Of a stretch of DNA of 32,368 bases, positions 16,717-25,092 are shown piece after piece. Made by a program: the position numbers and the translations under genes. The DNA lies in NCBI GenBank assembly GCA_964344495.1, contig CAYFNI010000012.1, positions 1 to 32,368 on the forward strand, in the 5' to 3' direction. Each line of letters opens with the position of its first letter. The first letter of the stretch is position 1. The stretch is from UBA6136 sp964344495 (GTDB lineage Bacteria; Pseudomonadota; Gammaproteobacteria; Methylococcales; Methylococcaceae). The notes beneath the pieces were generated by a model. The model was given only the letters and a program-made list of their open reading frames with translations. It did not search any database and was not told the origin of the DNA.

Positions 16717-16916
16717 GAATCGCGGAAATAAGGGGCTAGTCGGGCTTTGAGTCAGCTGCCAAATATACTACGTGTGAGATCGGATCAAAACGCATTTGCG
16801 CCGGTGCGGGCTCACTGCGTTGCTGAAAGGGCCGGATGGGTGGCCCGAATCCAACCCCGGGGCGCCGCATACGTGAATGGAAAATCTTTATTTCGCCCGT
16901 GAGGCGGTAAATCTTC

Positions 16917-16957
16917 TATAATATTGGGTTGTTTGAGCGGGATGCCTCGTGTGAGGC
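16917..16957 (+). promoter_or_regulatory. Probable nhaD promoter -10 box and leader hairpin
   Basis: TATAAT at 16917-16922 is a perfect -10 box 77 bases before the nhaD start, but no good -35 hexamer lies at normal spacing, so an activator may be needed. Downstream in the expected leader, GCCTC (16944-16948) and GAGGC (16953-16957) form a short stem with a GTGT loop. A further stem, GGGCC/GGCCC at 16829-16846, lies upstream of the promoter. The 283-base gap 16717-16999 otherwise holds no gene I can support. Confidence 0.45.
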
Positions 16958-16999
16958 CGTCTCCATCCAGCTTCTGAAACTGCCAATGAGGGTGTCGCC

Positions 17000-18361
17000 T
17001 TGATTCGCTTACTACTGTTGATCACAACATTGTTGTTGATTCCCGAAATCGCGTCCGCCGAGGAAGCGGCCAATCTTGGATTGACCGGCACCCAGCGCGG
17101 CATTTACTGCGTCCTGATCTTCATCATCTCCTATGCGTTCGTGATGACGGAGGAGTTTACCCATCTGCGCAAGTCGAAGCCGGTCATCCTGGCCGCCGGC
17201 ATCATTTGGGCCCATGTCGCCTATCTCGCCTCCAGCACCGGTGTTCCGGCCGAGCAGGTCCATAAGGCGTTCGAGCATGACCTGAAGGAGTATGCCGAAC
17301 TGTTCCTGTTCCTGCTGGTTGCCATGACTTACATCAATGCCATGGCCGAACGGAATGTATTTGAGGCCCTGCGGTCGTGGCTGGTCAGTCGCAAATTTGA
17401 TTACCGGAAACTGTTCTGGATTACCGGCATCATTACCTTCTTCCTGTCCTCGGTGGCCGACAACCTGACGTCAGCCTTGCTGGTCGGGGCCGTAGTCATG
17501 GCGGTGGGCGCCAACAGCCCGGCGTTTGTGGCGCTCGGCTTCGTCAACCTGGTCAGCGCGGCTAATGCTGGCGGTGCCTTCAGCCCGTTCGGTGATATCA
17601 CCACCTTGATGGTATGGCAGGCGGGCAAGGCCGAGTTCTTCGATTTCTTTGAACTCTTTATTCCGTCGATCGTGAATTTTGCCGTTCCGGCCATGTTCAT
17701 GCACTTTGCCATCCCGAACGAAACCCCATCGTTCCCGGAAGAAGATCAGGTGCAGATGAAGCCGGGTGCGCTGGTGATCTGTGGCCTGTTCGTACTGACC
17801 ATTGCCACTGCGGTCAGTTTCAAGCAGTTTCTGCATCTGCCGCCATTCATGGGCATGATGGTGGGACTGTCGTTCCTGATGCTGTATGGCTATCGTCTGA
17901 AGATCATTTACGGGCACAACGGCGGTGACCGCTTTGATGTCTTCAACAATGTCAAGGATTCCGAGTGGGACACGCTGCTATTCTTCTTCGGCGTAGTCTT
18001 TGCAGTCGGCGGGTTGGGGTATATCGGCTATCTGGAACTGGCTTCAGCAGCCATGTATGACGGCTTGGGCGCCACCACGGCCAATATTCTGGTCGGGCTG
18101 CTCTCGGCAATTGTCGACAACATTCCGGTGATGTTTGCGGTGCTGAGCATGAATCCGGACATGGATCTCTATCAGTGGTTGCTGGTGACGCTGACGGCAG
18201 GTGTCGGCGGCACACTGCTGTCGGTCGGTTCAGCAGCGGGTGTCGCCTTGATGGGTACATCGCGCGGCATGTATACGTTCTTCAGCCATCTGAAGTGGAC
18301 GCCGGCCATTGCCGCCGGATACGCGGCCTCCATTCTGGTTCATTACTGGATCAATCACTGA
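17000..18361 (+). CDS. nhaD: Na+/H+ antiporter NhaD
   Basis: Inner-membrane secondary transporter of the NhaD/ion transporter superfamily that exports Na+ (or Li+) in exchange for protons. It has 453 residues and about 12-13 membrane segments. Conserved blocks are SSVADNLTSALLVGAVVMAV, NAGGAFSPFGDITTLMVWQ and AIVDNIPVMFAVL, which carry the buried polar residues of this family. The N-terminus (MIRLLLLITTLLLIPEIASA) looks like a signal peptide, as in other NhaD proteins. The start is TTG at 17000 with GAGGG seven bases upstream. It converges with a dicarboxylate symporter on a shared terminator. NhaD is typical of halophilic, marine and alkaliphilic bacteria. Confidence 0.93.
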   Translation: MIRLLLLITTLLLIPEIASAEEAANLGLTGTQRGIYCVLIFIISYAFVMTEEFTHLRKSKPVILAAGIIWAHVAYLASSTGVPAEQVHKAFEHDLKEYAELFLFLLVAMTYINAMAERNVFEALRSWLVSRKFDYRKLFWITGIITFFLSSVADNLTSALLVGAVVMAVGANSPAFVALGFVNLVSAANAGGAFSPFGDITTLMVWQAGKAEFFDFFELFIPSIVNFAVPAMFMHFAIPNETPSFPEEDQVQMKPGALVICGLFVLTIATAVSFKQFLHLPPFMGMMVGLSFLMLYGYRLKIIYGHNGGDRFDVFNNVKDSEWDTLLFFFGVVFAVGGLGYIGYLELASAAMYDGLGATTANILVGLLSAIVDNIPVMFAVLSMNPDMDLYQWLLVTLTAGVGGTLLSVGSAAGVALMGTSRGMYTFFSHLKWTPAIAAGYAASILVHYWINH

Positions 18362-18382
18362 TTCCAGGAACAGTGTTGGATG

Positions 18383-18418
18383 AAAAAGGCGCCACCCGCG
18401 AGGGTTGGCGCCTTTTTT
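18383..18418. terminator. Bidirectional intrinsic terminator between nhaD and the dicarboxylate symporter
   Basis: AAAAAGGCGCC on the left and GGCGCCTTTTTT on the right enclose CACCC-GCGA-GGGTT, giving an 11-pair stem with one bulge, a GCGA loop, an A-tract before and a T-tract after. It can end transcription from both convergent genes. Confidence 0.92.
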
Positions 18419-18454
18419 ACTGCTGGTTTTTTCGCTTCGTTGGATTCGGCACGG

Positions 18455-19765
18455 TTAATCCGTGGCTTCGGTGGTCGTCGCCGCAGAGCGACGATCCCAG
18501 ACATGCAGCAGGATGGCCACCAGCATGTCACTGAGCACATTTACGCCAGATCGTAGTCGCGCCAGAATCCAGTCAACCGGGGCAATCAGAGGAATTGCCG
18601 CGGCGACCACGGCTTCTGGCAATCCGGCTGCGCCGAACACCAGTGGCAGGACGATCAGACCCGCTTCCGGAATGCCAGCGATGCCAATGCCAGCCATGAG
18701 AGACGCGGCAGCAATTACCAGTTGTTGCCCGAGATCCAGATCAAAACCGATGGCCTGGGCCAGAAAAAGGGCCGTCATGACTTCGTAGAGGGTGACTCCG
18801 TCGTTATTCAAGTTGGTGCCCGCGCAGGCGGCCAGACGGGCAGCGCTGGGGCTGACGCCCATCTTGTCCAGACAGGCAAGTGTCACCGGGACGGTGGCGA
18901 GGCTACTGTTGGTGGAAAACCCCGTCAGCACGGCATCCGCGCCTGTTCCCAGATAACGACGGGGAGTCAGCCCCGATACCAGCCAGGCCACCAAGGGATA
19001 GTAGATCAGTCCATGGAGGGTGAGCCCCAGAGCGATGAAGCCCAGATAGCCTGCCATCACACTGAAGATCCCGAGCCCTGCCTTGCCGACGGCTTGTGCC
19101 ACCAGGCCCAGCACGGCGAACGGAACGGCCTGAATGACCCACCCCAGCACCTGAATGAGAAGGGCATAACCGCCTGAAATGAAGCCTTCGATGACGCGAA
19201 TATCCGTTGTTTTACCGTCTTCCGTGGTGTGCTTGAGGCGGGCGATGGCGGCGCCAAACAGGATTGCGAGCAGCACGACGGCTATGACATTACTGCTGAT
19301 GATGGGTTCCAGCAGGTTCGCCGGAACCAGGCTGGCCAAATTCTGCAGGGGTGCGAGGCTGGCTTTGGCCTGGCTTGGGGGGCGCGTCGGGTCACCCTCT
19401 CCCAGTTGCGCGATCAGGCCTTCGATCTGCCCATGCAAGGCATCGCCCGGATGAAACAGGTTGATCAGGCTCAGACCGATAGTCAAGGCCACGGAGACGT
19501 TCACGAGGCAGATGATTGCGAGGCGCCCCGCATTTCTGGCGGGGATGGGCGATTGTATAAAGGCATCTAGAATACTGAATAGAATCAGTGGGATGGCCAG
19601 GGCTTTCAGCAGTCGGATGACCAGCATGCCCAATTGGCCGAGATCGCCGTTGCCTAGCCCCAGTACATAGGGCTGTGAGCCCCCAAGCAGGCCAAGGAGA
19701 ATGCCGATGCCAATGGCAACCAAGACCCGAAACGACAAGGAGTCGCGGACATTAGTAGGACGCAT
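18455..19765 (-). CDS. Dicarboxylate/amino acid:cation symporter (DAACS/GltP family)
   Basis: Inner-membrane symporter of 436 residues, in the glutamate transporter fold. The re-entrant loops and substrate site are visible: TGFSTNSSLATVPVT (hairpin 1), NLNNDGVTLYE (segment 7, in place of the usual NMDGT) and AGIGIAGIPEAGL (hairpin 2). Members take up glutamate, aspartate or C4-dicarboxylates with Na+ or H+. The NLNNDG form, rather than NMDGT, marks a subgroup whose substrate I cannot assign. It stands alone: the nhaD terminator lies downstream and the parA gene with its own hairpin lies upstream. Confidence 0.9.
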   Translation of the reverse strand: MRPTNVRDSLSFRVLVAIGIGILLGLLGGSQPYVLGLGNGDLGQLGMLVIRLLKALAIPLILFSILDAFIQSPIPARNAGRLAIICLVNVSVALTIGLSLINLFHPGDALHGQIEGLIAQLGEGDPTRPPSQAKASLAPLQNLASLVPANLLEPIISSNVIAVVLLAILFGAAIARLKHTTEDGKTTDIRVIEGFISGGYALLIQVLGWVIQAVPFAVLGLVAQAVGKAGLGIFSVMAGYLGFIALGLTLHGLIYYPLVAWLVSGLTPRRYLGTGADAVLTGFSTNSSLATVPVTLACLDKMGVSPSAARLAACAGTNLNNDGVTLYEVMTALFLAQAIGFDLDLGQQLVIAAASLMAGIGIAGIPEAGLIVLPLVFGAAGLPEAVVAAAIPLIAPVDWILARLRSGVNVLSDMLVAILLHVWDRRSAATTTEATD

Positions 19766-19832
19766 GTGGGTTCCCGGATGAAAGGGTATTCGGGCAGTGG
19801 TCAGCGTTCTGGTTGCTCGAGCACCAAAGAGC

Positions 19833-19852
19833 GCCGCTCAAGGATGAGCGGC
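19833..19852 (-). terminator. Hairpin downstream of parA
   Basis: GCCGCTCA (19833-19840) and TGAGCGGC (19845-19852) form a perfect 8-bp stem with a four-base loop, 32 bases after the parA stop on the minus strand. Only a short CTTT follows, so termination strength is uncertain. Confidence 0.6.
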
Positions 19853-19883
19853 ACTGGGGCGGGGATTGGGGTGATATGCCTGA

Positions 19884-20672
19884 TCAGGCGCCGCGTCGCT
19901 GATCCAGTTCATCGTGCAGCGCACGGAATTCCTCGCTCAGCTTGTGTTCCGGCACGTAATGGATCAGGGGGCGTGACAGACTGTGCGACTCACGGACCTT
20001 GACCGACGGTGACAGCTTGGTTTCCAACACCGGCTGGCCGCACTCCAGCAGTTCATCGACCAGCATCTGTGGCAGTTTGGCCCGTGTCTGAAATTGGTTG
20101 ACAACGACCCCTTCAATCACCAGATCGGGGTTGTGGTCCGCGCGGATTTCCTCAATGGAGGTTAGAAGGTTGAATAACGCGTCACGGGAAAAGGCATCGC
20201 AGTCGAACGGGATCAGGCAGCTTTTGGCTGCAATCAGGGCCGAGCGGCTGTAGAAGTTCAGGACCGGAGGAGTGTCGATATAGATGCGGTCAAATCCGGT
20301 CAGGGCATCCAGCGCCTCGCGCAGTTTGTAGATCTTGTAGCGCGATTCCAGCCTTGACTGTAGCGGTTCAAGCTCGGGATGAGAGGGCAGTACATGCAGG
20401 TTGGGGTAGGGGGATTCGTGGATCAAATCCTCCAGTTGTTCGCCTTGCCCCTTGCCGAACAGGTTGAGACTCAACGAATCCTTGAAGAAGTGCGCAATCG
20501 TGGCATCGGCATCGGCCACCTTGTCGCCCAGCAGGTAATGCGAGGAGTTGCCCTGTACGTCCAGATCGATGACCAGCGTCCGTTTACCTTCGGCCGCACT
20601 GACAGCCGCCAGATTGCATGTAATGGTGGATTTGCCCACGCCACCTTTCTGATTGAAGATCACCCTGCGCAT
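19884..20672 (-). CDS. ParA-family ATPase without a neighbouring partner gene
   Basis: A 262-residue P-loop ATPase of the ParA/Soj type. The deviant Walker A motif KGGVGKST (signature lysine 9, catalytic lysine 14) is followed by LVIDLDVQGNSS and a Walker B-like IYIDTPP. Such proteins form ATP-dependent gradients on the nucleoid or membrane to place DNA or protein complexes. The start is the ATG at 20672, preceded by GAGGAA; the open frame continues 112 codons upstream into the dnaQ 3' region and is rejected. No parB, parS or McdB-like gene adjoins it, so its cargo is unknown. It lies 136 bases after dnaQ, with a hairpin downstream. Confidence 0.85.
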   Translation of the reverse strand: MRRVIFNQKGGVGKSTITCNLAAVSAAEGKRTLVIDLDVQGNSSHYLLGDKVADADATIAHFFKDSLSLNLFGKGQGEQLEDLIHESPYPNLHVLPSHPELEPLQSRLESRYKIYKLREALDALTGFDRIYIDTPPVLNFYSRSALIAAKSCLIPFDCDAFSRDALFNLLTSIEEIRADHNPDLVIEGVVVNQFQTRAKLPQMLVDELLECGQPVLETKLSPSVKVRESHSLSRPLIHYVPEHKLSEEFRALHDELDQRRGA

Positions 20673-20808
20673 GTTGGTTCCTCGATGGGATCGTAATGAA
20701 TCAAGTATAAGCAAAAAGCCCTTAACCCCATAGTGACTTGCCGAGGCAGTCAGGAGTGACGGATTGCCCGGGCTGCGGATGTCGAGCAGCGGTATGACAG
20801 GCAGCGGG

Positions 20809-21546
20809 TCATTCGCCCGCCAGCATCCAGATGCATTGCCCGCCACTGGCCTTCTGGATGCTCTCCAACAGGCGTTGGTGGGCCTCCAGCTCCGCATCGG
20901 AACACGTGATGACGCGCAGGGATTCACGCTGCACCCGGCCCACACTGTCCACGGAAAGATCAGCCGGCGCCGTGGCGACGTCCTCCACCGCGGCCGACTC
21001 AATGGCATCCAGCATCAGCAGGGTCTGGCCACCGGTCATGGCGAGATACACGTCCGCCAGAATTTCAGCATCCAGCAAGGCACCATGCAGGCTGCGGTGT
21101 TTGTTGTCGACGCCATAGCGTTTGCATAAGGCGTCGAGGCTGTTGCGCTGTCCGGGATGTTTCTTGCGGGCGAGCAGAAGTGTATCGGTGACGTCGCAAT
21201 AGCCTGATACGGTGTTGTATCCGCTGTCCAGCAGGCGCAGCTCATGATCGAGGAAGCCGACGTCGAACGGTGCATTGTGGATGATCAGTTCGGCGCCTTC
21301 GACGAAGCTGATGAAGTCCTGCGCGATATCCTTGAATCGGGGTTTGTCGGCCAGGAACGCCAGGCTCAGTCCATGGACTTCCACAGCACCCGGATCAATA
21401 TCCCGCTCGGGGTTCAAGTAGACATGGAAGCGATTGCCTGTCAGCTTGCGGTCGATCAGTTCGACGCAGCCGATCTCGATGACCCGGTGGCCAGCCGCCG
21501 GGTCGAGACCAGTGGTTTCAGTATCCAGAATCAGTTGTCGGTGCAT
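20809..21546 (-). CDS. dnaQ: DNA polymerase III epsilon subunit (3'-5' proofreading exonuclease)
   Basis: Proofreading subunit of the replicative polymerase. It has 245 residues with a DEDDh exonuclease domain: LILDTETTGLD (Asp8, Glu10), HNAPFDVGFLDHEL (second Asp) and HRSLHGALLDAEILADVY (catalytic His and last Asp). The C-terminal part (about 180-245) is the region that normally contacts the alpha subunit, though no clear binding motif is recognised. It starts 11 bases after rnhA; the rnhA-dnaQ neighbourhood is conserved in Gammaproteobacteria, although in enterobacteria the two are divergent, whereas here they are co-directional. Confidence 0.95.
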   Translation of the reverse strand: MHRQLILDTETTGLDPAAGHRVIEIGCVELIDRKLTGNRFHVYLNPERDIDPGAVEVHGLSLAFLADKPRFKDIAQDFISFVEGAELIIHNAPFDVGFLDHELRLLDSGYNTVSGYCDVTDTLLLARKKHPGQRNSLDALCKRYGVDNKHRSLHGALLDAEILADVYLAMTGGQTLLMLDAIESAAVEDVATAPADLSVDSVGRVQRESLRVITCSDAELEAHQRLLESIQKASGGQCIWMLAGE

Positions 21547-21557
21547 GGGGTGGGCGC

Positions 21558-22009
21558 TTATGTCCGGGTGAGCAGTTCATCGATGCCACGGTTCGCCAAC
21601 TGGTCGGCACGGTCGTTTTCCGGGTGCCCGGAGTGGCCCTTGACCCACCGCCACTCGACTCTATGCGTGGCCTGGGCGGCAACCAGAGCCTGCCAGAGGT
21701 CAGCATTCTTGACCGGCGTATTGGCGGCCGTGCGCCAGCCTTTGCGGACCCAGTTGGGCAGCCATTCGGTGATGCCTTTCATGACGTAGACCGAATCGGT
21801 TGTCACGACGGCTTCACAGGGGCGATTGAGTGCCTGCAACGCCTTGATGGNNNNNNNNNNGCCATCAACTCCATGCGGTTGTTAGTGGTTTCGGCTTCGC
21901 TGCCGTACAGTTCCAGCTCACGATCCCGGTAACGCAACAGTGCCCCCCAGCCGCCCGGCCCCGGGTTACCCCGGCAGGCGCCATCCGTGAAGATCATTAC
22001 CGGCATCAT
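21558..22009 (-). CDS. rnhA: Ribonuclease HI, interrupted by a ten-N assembly gap
   Basis: Endonuclease that cuts the RNA strand of RNA-DNA hybrids. Catalytic residues are all present: FTDGACRGNPGPGG (Asp), NNRMELM (Glu), TTDSVYV (Asp) and KGHSGHPENDRAD (His, Asp). The N- and C-terminal halves lie in different frames only because of ten Ns at 21851-21860. If the true gap is two bases, the frames join to read MELMAAIKALQAL, as in the family, giving 147 residues. The ATG at 22009 overlaps the methyltransferase stop as ATGA and has AGGA upstream. It is therefore an intact gene in a broken assembly, not a pseudogene. Confidence 0.93.
21851..21860. other. Assembly gap (10 N) inside rnhA
   Basis: Ten Ns, the fixed length many assemblers use for joins of unknown size. 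Frame logic demands a length of 2 modulo 3; two bases (completing an Ala-Ala pair) fits the RNase HI family best. Confidence 0.9.
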
Positions 22010-22755
22010 GCGTCGCTTTCCTGGCGTGAGATCTGGGGGGCATCCAGCAGCGTGCCGGAGACGAGTTGCGTCAACTGGGTGGTCCATTCGGGTTCGATCG
22101 GGATCAACGTGTAGTTCCGTTTGATGGCCTTGATGGCATAGGCCAGCGACAGTCCTGCCTTGAGTGCCTCCCACTGAGTTTCCGGATTCTGGAGTGGTTT
22201 CTCCCGTGCACTGTCAAAGGCGGCTACCAGATCGGCGTCAAATTTCAGAAGTTCGAGCCAGTCCAGCAGATGATGGCCGGCAATGAGTCTGGCATGCCAG
22301 AAAGAACTGCGTTCGGAGAGTTTGAGCAGTCGCCGGGGACTCCAAGGGTTCAGGCCCAGAATGAAGAGTCGTCCCTCGGGTTTCAAGACCCGCTCGACTT
22401 CCCGCAGAACCTGGTGACGGTCCGGAACGAACTCGAGAACATGCGGAAGAATCAGTGTGTCGATGCTCTCGTTGGCAAAAGGAAGGGCATCCGCATTTCC
22501 CTGAATGAATGAGGGGAAGCTGCGCGGACCCTGATTGTCCAGCAGCGCAAAATCCCCGATGAAGTCCGTTTCTATATACCGGGATTCCGAGCCTAAACGC
22601 CCGACCTGCAGGGTTTTGGTGCCGTAGACAAGTCCCAGGTTGACCCTCAGGTAATTGCACTCAAGCGCCTGCAACGCTTGTCCCAGACTGGCCACGTGAT
22701 ACCATTTCAAGAACTCAAAACGAGATGCGCTATTGGCCGGTTGTATCTTTTCCAT
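22006..22755 (-). CDS. Class I SAM-dependent methyltransferase (YafS-like)
   Basis: A 249-residue Rossmann-fold methyltransferase. The post-motifs are clear: GNADALPFANESIDTLILPHVLEFVPD (motifs II-III) and VLKPEGRLFILGLNPWS. Motif I is weak: TLQVGRLGSES replaces the usual DxGxGxG. The substrate is unknown. The gene order methyltransferase-rnhA-dnaQ with mltD divergent matches the yafS neighbourhood of E. coli, where gloB lies between mltD and yafS; gloB is absent here. The stop overlaps the rnhA start by ATGA. The start at 22755 faces mltD across about 62 bases. Confidence 0.8.
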   Translation of the reverse strand: MEKIQPANSASRFEFLKWYHVASLGQALQALECNYLRVNLGLVYGTKTLQVGRLGSESRYIETDFIGDFALLDNQGPRSFPSFIQGNADALPFANESIDTLILPHVLEFVPDRHQVLREVERVLKPEGRLFILGLNPWSPRRLLKLSERSSFWHARLIAGHHLLDWLELLKFDADLVAAFDSAREKPLQNPETQWEALKAGLSLAYAIKAIKRNYTLIPIEPEWTTQLTQLVSGTLLDAPQISRQESDA

Positions 22756-22817
22756 GCGTCAGTTGCCCATCCACGTGCCACCCGGCTAAAACCGGCATGA
22801 TGAGGATCCGAAAGTTA

Positions 22818-24506
22818 ATGTTGTTCAATAAGTCTCAGGCCAGATTGATCTGCTGCATTTCAATCGCCGCGTCCATTCTGGCGGGATGTTCCAGGAACGA
22901 AGTCAAGAAACCAGCCCTGACCAGTGCCGTCAGCTCAGAGTCTACCGCAGATCAGTTCGCGAAAAAGAAAAAAGCCTCCCGCGGTTCCCAGTACGACACC
23001 TTGTGGGATCGACTGTTTGCGCTTTACGCCTTGCCTAACATTGATCATCCAGACATTGACCGTGAGCTGAGCTGGTTCGCTAATCACCCGGCCTATCTGG
23101 AGCGCGCGCAAAATCGGGCAGAACCCTTCCTCTACTCGATCGTTAAACTGGTCGAAAAAAAGAAAATTCCGGGCGAATTGGCGCTGCTGCCGATTGTCGA
23201 GAGCGCTTTTCAGCCGAACGTGGTCTCGTCTGCCAAGGCGGCCGGTATCTGGCAGTTCATCCCCTCGACGGGCGTCAACTATGGCTTGAAGCGCAGTCAT
23301 TCCTATGATGGCCGCCGCGATGTTTATGCATCCACCAAGGCGGCGCTCAAGTACTTGAAGAAGTTACATGGCGATTTTGGCGACTGGCTGCTGGCGATCG
23401 CCGCCTACAACTGTGGTGAAGGGGCCGTTGGACGCGCGATTCGGCGCAATGAGGCGGCTGGTCTGCCCACCGATTTCTGGTCGCTCAACCTGCCACAGGA
23501 GACCCGGGCCTATGTACCCAAACTCCTCGCTATTTCAAGACTGTTTGCCGATGCCGAGCGCTACGGCATCAGCCTCAAGGATTTACCAAACATTGCCAAA
23601 TACAAGCCGGTCAAGATTAATAATCAGCTCGACCTGGCCCTCGCGGCGGATGTGGCCGGAATCTCACTCGACAAGTTGTACGAGTTGAACCCCGGTTTCC
23701 GTGGTCAGATCGCGGACGTGAATGGCAGTTATCACCTGTATATCCCCGCGGACAAGAAAGCGGCCGAATTCCGGGAAGAAGTGGAGCGGCTTTCCATGGC
23801 GCGGGGTTCGTACCGGGTGCCTGAAGCGCTCGCAGACACCCCGCCAGAGCCGGGTGCGTTCCAGACATTCCGGCGTGAGTTCGCCAAAACCACGCCGCCG
23901 CCGGCTGAGACCCGGCCGGCTCTGGGTCGGTATCCATCCCCAGCCTCAAGCGGCGATGAAGACACCAGCGATAGTTCGAGCCGTGTCATGGCCCGGCGGA
24001 CGGCCGACCGAGTAATGCCCTCACGGCCGGACTATGGCGGACGATCCGAGACTGCCGGATCGCGGCGCTCCACGATTGATTCCGAGCCTTACCCGCGTGA
24101 TCGAAACGCCCACGCCGGATCGAGCCAGACTCGCGGCCGGCCACCGGAGCCGCCCGAAAAGTTGACTCACTACTCGGTGCAGAAAGGGGAAACCCTCTAC
24201 TCCGTTGCTCGCAAGCATTCGGTGGATGTTGCTCAGCTAGCCAAATGGAACAACATTCCCATGACTACGCAGGTGCAGGCCGGACAGAAGCTCGCTCTGG
24301 TAGACAACCACCCCGAACCGATCCGAAAAACGGCCGCCGCGGCGGAATCAAAGGCGCACGTCAAAGCAAAGCACACTGAGGATTTTTCCGTACACCATAA
24401 AAACGTGGTCCACGATGCCGCCCACTCGAAACCTCAGGGCTCAGGGACGAAGAAACAGTCGGGGCATGGGCACGAGAGCAAAAAATCGGGCTCATCCCAT
24501 CGATGA
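22818..24506 (+). CDS. mltD: Membrane-bound lytic murein transglycosylase D
   Basis: Lipoprotein that cleaves the glycan strand of peptidoglycan with formation of 1,6-anhydromuramic acid. It has 562 residues from the ATG at 22818 (GAGGA 11 bases upstream); ATGs at 22797 and 22800 are alternatives. The lipobox ILAGC gives Cys24. The SLT domain (about 118-215) carries the catalytic Glu128 in LLPIVESAF and the AAGIWQFIPSTG and AIAAYNCGEGAVGRA motifs. A low-complexity Pro/Ser/Arg region (about 345-450) leads to one LysM peptidoglycan-binding domain (HYSVQKGETLYSVARKHSV). The tail is rich in Lys, His and Ser. E. coli MltD has two LysM repeats; here only one is seen. Confidence 0.94.
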   Translation: MLFNKSQARLICCISIAASILAGCSRNEVKKPALTSAVSSESTADQFAKKKKASRGSQYDTLWDRLFALYALPNIDHPDIDRELSWFANHPAYLERAQNRAEPFLYSIVKLVEKKKIPGELALLPIVESAFQPNVVSSAKAAGIWQFIPSTGVNYGLKRSHSYDGRRDVYASTKAALKYLKKLHGDFGDWLLAIAAYNCGEGAVGRAIRRNEAAGLPTDFWSLNLPQETRAYVPKLLAISRLFADAERYGISLKDLPNIAKYKPVKINNQLDLALAADVAGISLDKLYELNPGFRGQIADVNGSYHLYIPADKKAAEFREEVERLSMARGSYRVPEALADTPPEPGAFQTFRREFAKTTPPPAETRPALGRYPSPASSGDEDTSDSSSRVMARRTADRVMPSRPDYGGRSETAGSRRSTIDSEPYPRDRNAHAGSSQTRGRPPEPPEKLTHYSVQKGETLYSVARKHSVDVAQLAKWNNIPMTTQVQAGQKLALVDNHPEPIRKTAAAAESKAHVKAKHTEDFSVHHKNVVHDAAHSKPQGSGTKKQSGHGHESKKSGSSHR

Positions 24507-24612
24507 GCGCCCCCGGCGCCGGTGGCAGGCGCCGTCGTGCGGGCGATCTCGCATTTCGCGGGGAATGGGTTCTACCGCCGTTCTGATCACCCAACACTGA
24601 AAACCGATCACC

Positions 24613-24978
24613 ATGATACCTGCTGAGCAACTTCTGAAACTGGTTGTCGAGACCCTCGACGATGCCAAGGGGCGAGACATCACGGTCGTCGATGTCCGCA
24701 CAAAAACCGGTATGACTGATTACATGGTCGTGGCTACCGGAACCTCCGAGCGACACGTCAAATCCATGGCCGGGCATGTGGCCGAAGAGGCCAAGAAAAA
24801 CGCGACCCAGCCTTTAGGTGTCGAAGGCGAGGATGTGGGCGAATGGGTTTTGGTTGATCTGGGCGACGTGGTTGTCCATGTCATGAAGGAACCGATCCGG
24901 GCTTTTTATCAGCTTGAGAAGCTCTGGCGTGGCGAAGCGTCGGCAGACAGCCCGGAGGCCGGTATTCTCCTGCACTGA
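24613..24978 (+). CDS. rsfS: Ribosome silencing factor RsfS
   Basis: Small protein of 121 residues (YbeB/Iojap family) that binds ribosomal protein uL14 and blocks subunit joining when nutrients are short. The conserved core is visible as DARG-like DAKGRDITVVDVR, MTDYMVVATGTSERHV, EGEDVGEWVLVDLGDVVVHVM and the C-terminal RAFYQLEKLW. The gene usually follows nadD and precedes rlmH; neither is present here. It lies 106 bases after mltD and upstream of a potassium channel gene. No strong ribosome binding site precedes the ATG. Confidence 0.95.
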   Translation: MIPAEQLLKLVVETLDDAKGRDITVVDVRTKTGMTDYMVVATGTSERHVKSMAGHVAEEAKKNATQPLGVEGEDVGEWVLVDLGDVVVHVMKEPIRAFYQLEKLWRGEASADSPEAGILLH

Positions 24979-25092
24979 CCGGACTCGCGGGGTGCTGACG
25001 CAGCGCCCTTGAGCGATGGGTGCAGCTACCGGGACCGTTATCCCTCCTCACTCGACCGCACGCCGTTACGCCGTGTTCATCCAGTACCGCTG

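Noticed and set aside
15799..16731. Long plus-strand open frame of 310 codons
   Set aside because: It is antisense to the sulfite reductase gene, which has all its cofactor cysteines; no family features in the shadow.
16829..16999. Sodium-responsive riboswitch before nhaD
   Set aside because: Only short simple stems are seen; I recognise no riboswitch consensus.
16888..17103. Small minus-strand frame before nhaD
   Set aside because: It overlaps the nhaD promoter and signal peptide and has no family features or good ribosome binding site.
19884..20672. ParA as a carboxysome-positioning McdA
   Set aside because: No McdB-like or carboxysome gene is nearby; the sequence alone does not decide.
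21558..22174. rnhA as a frameshifted pseudogene
   Set aside because: The frame change coincides exactly with ten Ns and all catalytic residues are present.
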